Source: Deltaproteobacteria bacterium RIFCSPHIGHO2_12_FULL_43_9
GTDB taxonomy: Bacteria; Bdellovibrionota; O2-12-FULL-43-9
Direction: 5' to 3'
Assembly (NCBI GenBank): GCA_001798265.1
Contig: MGRR01000063.1
Location: forward strand, 1-6,135
DNA length: 6,135 nt
Shown here one piece after another: positions 1-4,522 of the stretch; within the stretch, counting starts at the first letter, position 1, and each line of letters starts with the position of its first letter. The notes beneath the pieces were generated by a model. That model searched no databases, was not told the origin of the DNA, and worked only from the letters and a program-made list of their open reading frames with translations. A program made the translations under genes and the position numbers.

Positions 1-890
1 GCCATCAGAGAAATCCCCGGGCCAGATGTCGCGGTCATTGCGCGAGCCCCCGCCCAACCGGCACCAAAGGCCATGCCAATTGCCGCAAGTTCATCCTCGG
101 CCTGAACTACTGCATAACGGTTTTTCCCTGTTTCCGGATCGACCCTATGCTTTGGAAAAATTGTATTAATCGTGTCCCCTACGCCACTGGCAGGTGTAAT
201 TGGATACCAGGAGAATAAAGTACACCCACCATAAAGAGCTCCCCACGCAACACCCTCATTCCCCTCAATCAAAAACCTCTCCTTAACAACATTATTCGGC
301 GTCAAAACAAAAGGAATTTCTATTGGATGATTTTTAATCCAATCTCTACCCGAAAAAATCGCGGAATTATTTAAATCAAGAACCTCTGGCTTGTTGGAAA
401 ACTGTTTAGCTATAATCTCATCCAAAACCTTACCATCAACCCCTAATACCTCACACAACGCCCCAACATAAATCATATTTTTCAAAAGCTGCCTTAAACG
501 AGCATTTTTAAACCTCTCCGCTGCCATACTCGTCATCGGAATTCCACAAACAACCAACCTTTTCCCTTCATCTGTAGGTACGTTCACCTCATCCGAATCA
601 TAAATAACAAACCCACCATCCCTTACCTGTTTTAAATCCTCCAAGGCAGTAACAGCATTTAACAATACCGCAACATCCACCCCATCTTTTGCGCACCTAT
701 ACCCTCTTGAAGATACCCTGATCCTATACCACCCCGGCTGTCCCTGAATGTTTGATGGGAAAATATTCTTCGGCGCAATCGGCACACCAAGAGAACAAAA
801 TGTCTTCGCCAAAATATTATTCGCAGACTGCGACCCTGTGCCATTTACGGTCGCGATATTGATACAAAAATCATCGATTTTATTTGACAT
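1..890 (-). CDS. korA: 2-oxoglutarate (2-oxoacid):ferredoxin oxidoreductase, fused gamma-alpha subunit KorA, N-terminal 296 residues (3' end outside window)
   Basis: This is the N-terminal part of a KorA-type subunit, which with KorB (the TPP-binding beta subunit) oxidatively decarboxylates 2-oxoglutarate or another 2-oxoacid to the acyl-CoA and reduces ferredoxin in the cytoplasm. I translated it from the reverse strand: the frame is open from ATG at 888-890 to the window edge. Residues 1 to about 185 are the gamma domain, with the family signatures VNGTGSQSANN (residues 15-25) and FPSNIQGQPGWY (44-55). The alpha domain follows, with EGNEGVAWGAL (209-219), WYPITPASG (228-236), QAEDELAAIGMAFGAGWAG (263-281) and TSGPGISLM (288-296). 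Fused gamma-alpha subunits usually run to about 550-620 residues, so roughly half is missing. The order gamma then alpha in one chain is normal for this branch. The ribosome binding site is weak (GAGACGG, about 8 nt upstream). An in-frame GTG three codons upstream is a possible alternative start. KorB would be expected next, beyond position 1. Substrate specificity is inferred; related VorA/PorA-like members share these motifs. Confidence 0.9.
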   Translation of the reverse strand, partial: MSNKIDDFCINIATVNGTGSQSANNILAKTFCSLGVPIAPKNIFPSNIQGQPGWYRIRVSSRGYRCAKDGVDVAVLLNAVTALEDLKQVRDGGFVIYDSDEVNVPTDEGKRLVVCGIPMTSMAAERFKNARLRQLLKNMIYVGALCEVLGVDGKVLDEIIAKQFSNKPEVLDLNNSAIFSGRDWIKNHPIEIPFVLTPNNVVKERFLIEGNEGVAWGALYGGCTLFSWYPITPASGVGDTINTIFPKHRVDPETGKNRYAVVQAEDELAAIGMAFGAGWAGARAMTATSGPGISLM

Positions 891-948
891 GTTTTGCACC
901 GTCTCTGTGAACAAAACCCACACAATTTAAGAAAGGAGAAACAAAGAT

Positions 949-977
949 TCTATAATCCAAAGAGGGTTGTTAGGCAA
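949..977 (-). promoter_or_regulatory. Candidate sigma70-type promoter of korA
   Basis: On the minus strand TTGCCT (972-977) and TATAGA (949-954) are separated by 17 nt. This would start transcription near 942 and give a leader of about 50 nt before the korA ATG. It is a match by eye only, but the spacing is ideal and it sits in the only gap upstream of korA. Confidence 0.4.
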
Positions 978-983
978 CACTTG

Positions 984-1088
984 CGTCATTGCAAGCACAC
1001 TTTCCGTCATTGCGAGCGAAGCGAAGCAATCTCGCGCAGAGATCCTTCGCCCCGCTCAGGATGACGAGTGGTTCGCCTCGCAATGACG
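984..1088. repeat. Palindromic dispersed repeat, 'GTCATTGCGAG' type
   Basis: The 12-mer CGTCATTGCGAG at 1005-1016 is exactly inverted at 1077-1088 (CTCGCAATGACG). A further near-copy, CGTCATTGCAAG, lies at 984-995, so the left arm is doubled. Inside are GCGAG...CTCGC and ATTGC...GCAAT pairings and a second hairpin, ATCCT...AGGAT, within 1041-1062. Units of this type ('attgcgagcgaagcgaagcaatctc' and 'gatccttcg...ctcaggatgac') recur as non-coding dispersed repeats in many bacterial genomes. The element ends four bases from the stop codon of the DUF3147-like gene, so its transcript could fold into a stable structure that ends or stabilises the operon mRNA. There is no clear target-site duplication and no U-tract. 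No gene lies in 891-1092. Confidence 0.75.
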
Positions 1089-1092
1089 TAGA

Positions 1093-1422
1093 TTAACTCG
1101 GCATCAGCCTGTGGATAAAATATCCTATCACTAACAGGACCAATCCCATTATATAACTGCTCCAGAATGTTAATTTGAATCTATCCGCCAGAAGAAATGG
1201 CACGAAAAAGAGCAGGGTTATTGGAACCGCGTAGAAAATGCTTCGGGCAAACTTAATACTCGAGGTTGTATCCTTGAATTCCAGATATGAAAGCAGCACC
1301 GCAATTAGGCTTATAAGTGGTAAGGCTATTATAAATCCCGCCAATTTGGGCCTGTTGTGAGACAGGGAGGTTGCGAAACTAATTATAAGGGCGGAGATTA
1401 AAATTTTAACGAAAAAATTCAC
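1093..1422 (-). CDS. Small integral membrane protein, DUF3147-like
   Basis: A 109-residue, very hydrophobic protein with about four predicted membrane spans (roughly residues 3-19, 27-46, 60-79 and 86-104), short polar loops and a positively charged motif after helix 1 (HNRPK, 22-26). The opening pattern FFVKILISALIISFAT, then PKLAGFIIALPLISLIAVLLSYLE and KDT, resembles the DUF3147 family as I remember it; the function of that family is unknown. The start is GTG, five bases after the TAA of the preceding gene, with no strong Shine-Dalgarno sequence. Translation is therefore probably coupled to the upstream gene. It is the last gene of the three-gene set and ends just before the palindromic repeat. 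Confidence 0.75.
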   Translation of the reverse strand: MNFFVKILISALIISFATSLSHNRPKLAGFIIALPLISLIAVLLSYLEFKDTTSSIKFARSIFYAVPITLLFFVPFLLADRFKLTFWSSYIMGLVLLVIGYFIHRLMPS

Positions 1423-1427
1423 TTGTT

Positions 1428-2264
1428 TTAACCCAGAAACCTTGGCTTTTTCGTACCAAATTTAGAAAACAGGATCGCACCGGTCCCCATCACGACTGTA
1501 ATCAAAAATACAAAGTAATACGCGAATGGTATGAGTGATAGAAGAAAAATAATTAATGCTCCTAATATTATCTGCATCGCGGGAGAGGCATTCTTTAATT
1601 TTATCTGCGCTCCAATTAGCGCCGCTATGGATGCAAAGGAGAAGATTACTATAATAAATATAAAAGGAATTATAAGAGGCATTAGAAATATTCCAATAAT
1701 TGTTAATATTAAAAGCAGGATTGCGGCCGGCAGGCAAAACCAGAACAAAATACCGATCAAGCCACATTTCCATGGAGCAGACGAGAGTGCTGAACCAACA
1801 GCCATCAACGGCCTGGTAAAAATAAAGGCAAGTAAAATTGATGTGATAAAGAAAAATATTTTAGAAACCAGAGCTGCCAGAGATTTTAATATTGCCAGAC
1901 TTAAAAATCCCATAAAAATATCTCTAGGTTTTATGCTGCCTAGTGACAATTCAACCTTATCTTCCGCAATCTGCTCTGGGGATATGAAGGTTATATTACC
2001 TCCAAACACAACCGCGTCTTTATGAACCTTTCCACCCTGCCTCAAATCCATGTCACCAAATATTACAACAGCATTTTTTTCAATATTCCCCTCAATCGTT
2101 AAATCCCCGAACAGAACCACCACATCCGACACACTCTCCCCGGGAACAATATTTAAATCTCCGAATTGAACCCTGGCGCTATCAGTTGCGTAAGATTGCA
2201 GTGAATAACCCACAATGAAGATCTGGAGTAGAATCACTAGTTTTAACATTTTTTTATTGGTCAT
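1428..2264 (-). CDS. Exported bactofilin-like (polymer-forming) repeat protein with a C-terminal multi-span membrane domain
   Basis: 278 residues. Residues 1-26 look like a signal peptide (KK followed by a hydrophobic stretch, likely cleavage after SYA). Residues about 30-95 carry four short repeats around V-x-F-G-D/G-x-[LIM]-x-[IFL] (VQFGDLNI, VLFGDLTI, VIFGDMDL, VVFGGNITF), typical of the right-handed beta-helix ladder seen in bactofilin/CcmA-like and related 'polymer-forming' proteins. From about 115 on the protein is hydrophobic, with some six possible spans (about 117-150, 166-220, 231-264), ending in a basic tail. Proteins combining a short bactofilin-like ladder with a membrane half are common but uncharacterised. 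The signal peptide would place the ladder outside the cytoplasm, unlike true cytoskeletal bactofilins. The start is well supported: AGGTGA lies four bases before the ATG. It follows the tautomerase gene after 24 nt. Confidence 0.75.
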   Translation of the reverse strand: MTNKKMLKLVILLQIFIVGYSLQSYATDSARVQFGDLNIVPGESVSDVVVLFGDLTIEGNIEKNAVVIFGDMDLRQGGKVHKDAVVFGGNITFISPEQIAEDKVELSLGSIKPRDIFMGFLSLAILKSLAALVSKIFFFITSILLAFIFTRPLMAVGSALSSAPWKCGLIGILFWFCLPAAILLLILTIIGIFLMPLIIPFIFIIVIFSFASIAALIGAQIKLKNASPAMQIILGALIIFLLSLIPFAYYFVFLITVVMGTGAILFSKFGTKKPRFLG

Positions 2265-2288
2265 ATTCTCACCTATGATGCATAAACC

Positions 2289-2675
2289 CTACAGGGATTT
2301 CTTTACTACCTGTCCACCATCAAAAACATGCCCAGAACGAAGTTCCTGATAGATAATAAAAACATTTCCTGGATCCAGCTCTAATTCTTTAACCAAAAAC
2401 TCTGCAACCGCAGACATCAATTTCTCAACCAGCTCCTGCGGTCTCCCCTCAAATGCAAGAATCTTTACAATTGGTGGATGCGTCCCTGCGGGCTGCAGTG
2501 GAGTTTCATGATTATCTTCGACATAATGCTCCGGCTTTATCGACTCCCATGAAGCCCAAACATGCTTTGGCTCTTCTCCCATCACCTGAGATACCTTAGC
2601 AGATAGCTTTTTCAGGACATTTGGAACAGAAATCCACTCTTTTTGGGGAAGTGCTTTTATTTCAATTACTGGCAT
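2289..2675 (-). CDS. Tautomerase-superfamily (4-oxalocrotonate tautomerase/MIF fold) protein
   Basis: 128 residues, cytoplasmic. The protein begins Met-Pro-Val-Ile-Glu-Ile, so the N-terminal proline exposed after Met removal can serve as the catalytic base, the hallmark of this superfamily. Two beta-alpha-beta units can be seen: residues 1-45 (PVIEIKAL, helix VPNVLKKLSAKVSQVMG, then HVWASWESI) and 68-112 (PIVKILAFEG, helix RPQELVEKLMSAVAEFLVKELE, then NVFIIYQELR). This fits the double-length cis-CaaD/MSAD/MIF arrangement rather than the 60-70-residue 4-OT monomer. The ending GHVFDGGQVV is a typical beta-hairpin. The substrate cannot be told. It is the first gene of the three-gene minus-strand set. 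No Shine-Dalgarno sequence is visible, and a candidate promoter sits so close that the mRNA may be leaderless. Confidence 0.8.
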   Translation of the reverse strand: MPVIEIKALPQKEWISVPNVLKKLSAKVSQVMGEEPKHVWASWESIKPEHYVEDNHETPLQPAGTHPPIVKILAFEGRPQELVEKLMSAVAEFLVKELELDPGNVFIIYQELRSGHVFDGGQVVKKSL

Positions 2676-2680
2676 AGGGG

Positions 2681-2710
2681 TATTAAGTACTATTTTTTGC
2701 TAATATTCAA
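2681..2710 (-). promoter_or_regulatory. Candidate promoter of the tautomerase operon, possibly giving a leaderless mRNA
   Basis: Minus-strand TTGAAT (2705-2710), 18 nt, then TTAATA (2681-2686). The start of transcription would fall at about 2674-2675, on the first base of the ATG. This agrees with the lack of a ribosome binding site before this gene. It is a by-eye match in AT-rich DNA, so confidence is modest. Confidence 0.35.
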
Positions 2711-2761
2711 GTCTCAGTTTCTAGTTTAAAAAAATGAAGCCCCGACATATGAAGAAAAAGA

Positions 2762-2886
2762 GCAACTATTCAGTTGTCATTCCCGTACCCCGTTTTCACG
2801 GAGTACAGGCTCCAGCGGGAATCCAGCCCGTCTTACACTAATGGATCCCTGCTTTCGCAGGGATGACGTGTTTGCTGAATAGTTAC
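2762..2886. mobile_element. MITE-like insertion, 125 bp, with terminal inverted repeats and an 8-bp target-site duplication
   Basis: The ends are GCAACTATTCAG (2762-2773) and CTGAATAGTTAC (2875-2886), inverted repeats matching at 11 of 12 positions. They are flanked directly by the perfect direct repeat GAAAAAGA at 2754-2761 and 2887-2894, which reads as an 8-bp target duplication. Inside are two hairpin arms: TTCCCG (2780-2785) with CGGGAA (2816-2821), and the perfect ATCCCTGC-TTTC-GCAGGGAT (2845-2864). GTCATTCCCG (2776-2785) and GGGATGAC (2860-2867) also pair the outer parts. The interior is the widespread 'gtcattcccg...cgggaatcca' type of dispersed repeat. There is no coding capacity, so it would need a transposase supplied in trans; the transposase family is not identified here. 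It is inserted between the divergent tautomerase and DJ-1 genes. Confidence 0.8.
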
Positions 2887-2980
2887 GAAAAAGAATCAAT
2901 TAAAAATTGGGGCTCTGTCATGGTTGTCAGAGAATAGGGATTCAAAGTACACAATTGTATAATTAATATTTAATTTATCC

Positions 2981-3010
2981 TTGACCACTAGCCAATAATA
3001 CATCTACTTT
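2981..3010 (+). promoter_or_regulatory. Candidate promoter of the DJ-1/PfpI gene
   Basis: TTGACC (2981-2986), 18 nt, then TACTTT (3005-3010), which would start transcription near 3017 and leave a leader of about 24 nt that includes the GAGGG ribosome binding site at 3030-3034. A TATAAT box at 2958-2963, further upstream in an AT-rich stretch (2951-2978), is an alternative without a good -35. Apart from the MITE-like element and these boxes I see nothing else in 2676-3040. Confidence 0.4.
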
Positions 3011-3040
3011 AACCCGTCTATTTTTATACGAGGGAAAACA

Positions 3041-4141
3041 ATGAATAAGTTTATATTTTCGCTGCTATTCGTCTTAATCTGCCCACAAACATCATTTGCC
3101 TCAGGAAAGGTTCTCATTATTCTTTCCAGTGAGGATAAAATCACACTACAGCAGGATGTTGTTCACGAAACAGGCTTTTTCCTAAGCGAGCTGATGAGAC
3201 CGGTCAAAAGGCTGCTGGATGAAGGATTTGAGCTGGAATTTGCTAATCCAAAAGGGAATCCAGCGATTTTAGATCAGCTAAGTGACGATGCAAGATGGTT
3301 TGCGAGTGAGGAAGAATATAATGATATTCGCGCGCTTTGTGAAAAACTAGGTCTATGCGGAGAGGATAGAATTGGAACGGTTGCCTTGAGAAAACTCTCA
3401 ACCATCTCTGACCAGGAAATCTCACAGTATAAGGGGGTTTTTGTCCCCGGTGGGCACGCACCAATGGAAGATCTGTTGAAGGATGACGAGGTTGGCCGGC
3501 TATTGGGAACCTTTAATATATCTGAACGCCCCATAGCACTGATATGCCACGGCACAATCGCACTGCTGGCAACCCTACAAAACCCTCAGGCCTTTATAGA
3601 CGCCCTGACAGAGCTTCATGAGCTGGAAACATACGCTGATGAGAGGAAGGCCGAGCATGAAAGAATTGCACAGGAAATGGCAGCACTCGGCAGAGAGGTT
3701 GATCGATTAAAAGAGAGAGCAAAAACTCAAAACAGATCAATAACTGCAATAAAAATTCAGCTTATTTTCTATAAACTTCACAGACAATATCATGAATTTA
3801 GTTCAAACAAGGTTTTAGAGGAACAATCCAGGGATAGAATAGAGGAGCTTAAAAAAGCACTTAAAACCCTTTCTTCCGATTGGCCATTCGCGAATTATAA
3901 AATGACAAGTTTCAGCGCCAGCGAAGAAATCATACTGGAGCTTGGGGGAACAGATGGCCTTCTGGGTGGCCAGACATTATTTTACCCTGATGAAGCCTTA
4001 CGCTATGCCGGCGCCGATGTGGACGTGAAGGGAAGAATCTGGGAATCGAAAGTAGTGGTAGATAGGAACCTTGTAACAGGCAGAAACCCAAATTCAGATT
4101 ATGGCGTAATGGAAGAATTTTTGAAACTCATAAGGAAATAA
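3041..4141 (+). CDS. Exported DJ-1/PfpI (Hsp31-like class I glutamine amidotransferase fold) protein with a coiled-coil insertion
   Basis: 366 residues. Residues 1-20 form a signal peptide (MNK, hydrophobic core, TSFA, likely cleavage before SGK), so it probably acts in the periplasm. The fold begins KVLIILSS (23-30), then HETGFFLSELMRP (42-54), EFANPKG (66-72), YKGVFVPGGHAPMEDL (130-145) and the nucleophile elbow PIALICHGTIALL (164-176), with Cys169 followed by His170. Glu50 is the likely partner acid. The end, YKMTSFSASEE (286-296), FYPDEALRYAGADVDV (314-329) and VVVDRNLVTGRNPNSD (338-353), matches Hsp31-type members, which act as glyoxalase III or chaperones; activity here is inferred. Between the elbow and the YKMT strand, where relatives have a short linker, there are about 90 charged helical residues (about 188-278) with coiled-coil character. 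A good ribosome binding site, GAGGG, lies six bases before ATG. The gene runs towards the tRNA, ending 15 nt from it; no terminator is visible. Confidence 0.88.
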   Translation: MNKFIFSLLFVLICPQTSFASGKVLIILSSEDKITLQQDVVHETGFFLSELMRPVKRLLDEGFELEFANPKGNPAILDQLSDDARWFASEEEYNDIRALCEKLGLCGEDRIGTVALRKLSTISDQEISQYKGVFVPGGHAPMEDLLKDDEVGRLLGTFNISERPIALICHGTIALLATLQNPQAFIDALTELHELETYADERKAEHERIAQEMAALGREVDRLKERAKTQNRSITAIKIQLIFYKLHRQYHEFSSNKVLEEQSRDRIEELKKALKTLSSDWPFANYKMTSFSASEEIILELGGTDGLLGGQTLFYPDEALRYAGADVDVKGRIWESKVVVDRNLVTGRNPNSDYGVMEEFLKLIRK

Positions 4142-4156
4142 TCGCAAGAATAAAAT

Positions 4157-4468
4157 TGGTTGCGGGGGGTGGATTTGAACCACCGACCTTTGGGTTATGC
4201 TTACCACTCCAGCTTTCGCTGTCTGAAAAAATCAGTTTGTGGTCTGGACTTTCTCTTCACCCTCGTCACGGCCAAAAAGCCGCCGTTAGGGTGCCTCCCA
4301 TTAAGTCTCTACACCTTCTTTCACAGCTAAACTATCTGTGAAGGCTTGGCTCGGGATTACCATTGTTAAAGGCTTCCCCGAATTTGAGAGGCTTTCGCAT
4401 ACGAGTTTCCCTGTATGCAGCCCATAAAAAATCGAGCCCAACGAGCTACCGGACTGCTCCACCCCGCG
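4157..4468 (-). tRNA. Initiator tRNA-fMet(CAU), interrupted by a group I intron
   Basis: Exon 1 is 4468-4435 (34 nt, through U33) and exon 2 is 4199-4157 (43 nt, from C34, CCA encoded). Joined they give a 77-nt tRNA. The acceptor stem CGCGGGG pairs with CCCCGCA, leaving the C1:A72 mismatch that marks bacterial initiator tRNAs. The D arm is GAGC-AGTCCGGTA-GCTC, with G18G19. The anticodon stem TTGGG/CCCAA holds the three G:C pairs needed for P-site entry, and the loop is CTCATAA with anticodon CAU. The T arm is GGTGG-TTCAAAT-CCACC, followed by A73 and CCA. All stems are intact, so the gene should be functional once spliced. It lies 31 nt downstream of the P5C dehydrogenase gene on the same strand and may be co-transcribed or use its own promoter. 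It converges with the DJ-1 gene. Confidence 0.95.
4200..4434 (-). ncRNA. Group I self-splicing intron (IC3-like), 235 nt, in the tRNA-fMet anticodon loop between U33 and C34
   Basis: Intron numbering: 1 is 4434, 235 is 4200. P1: exon GGCU plus intron C1 pairs with GGGCU (12-16), with the U33.G13 wobble at the 5' splice site. P10: UUAUG (8-12) pairs with exon 2 CAUAA. P2: GCAUAC (17-22) with GUAUGC (33-38). P3: GCCUCUC (43-49) with GGGAGGC (136-142). J3/4 is AAA. P4: UUCGGG (53-58) with CCCGAG (80-85). P5: GCC (62-64) with GGU (74-76). P6 includes UUCACAG (93-99) with CUGUGAA (109-115). P7: GACUU (128-132) with AAGUC (184-188). P8: ACCCU (143-147) with AGGGU (172-176), extended by ACGGC/GCCGU. 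P9: ACCAC (192-196) with GUGGU (228-232), enclosing two hairpins, one capped by a GAAA tetraloop. The last base is G. Core stretches such as CAAAUUCGG, CCGAGCCAAGC and GGUGUAGAGACU resemble the Azoarcus tRNA-Ile intron as I remember it. There is no room for a homing endonuclease, so none is encoded. Confidence 0.95.
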
Positions 4469-4493
4469 ATCCAAATTTTCAAAGAAGATTAAG

Positions 4494-4522
4494 TGGTTAT
4501 CACGCAGGATTAAGTGGGTCAA
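4494..4522 (-). promoter_or_regulatory. Weak candidate promoter for the tRNA-fMet gene
   Basis: Minus-strand TTGACC (4517-4522) and TAACCA (4494-4499) are 17 nt apart, overlapping the end of the dehydrogenase gene. Transcription would start near 4487, about 19 nt before the tRNA 5' end. The -35 is good but the -10 is poor. Read-through from the dehydrogenase gene is the alternative. Confidence 0.2.

Noticed and set aside
961..1090. CRISPR-like repeated units
   Set aside because: The units are inverted rather than regularly spaced direct repeats, there are no spacers and no cas genes.
1531..2025. Plus-strand open frame of 164 codons
   Set aside because: It is the antisense shadow of the bactofilin-like membrane protein gene, whose repeats, signal peptide and ribosome binding site are convincing.
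2909..2938. GGCTCTGT-like sequence resembling an IS1595-type terminal repeat, with AGCCCC at 2738-2743 on the other side of the MITE
   Set aside because: Only about six bases pair (GGGGCT/AGCCCC), with no transposase and no extended similarity; too weak to call.
4156..4341. Plus-strand open frame of 61 codons over the tRNA and intron
   Set aside because: It is antisense to tRNA exon 2 and the group I intron, has no ribosome binding site and shows no protein family pattern.
4434..4434. 5' splice site after C34 instead of U33
   Set aside because: The intron would then end in C rather than G, and the U.G wobble would no longer sit at the splice site.
4157..4468. tRNA pseudogene disrupted by an insertion
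   Set aside because: All tRNA stems are intact after joining, and the insertion has a full group I core with matching P1 and P10 pairings to the exons.
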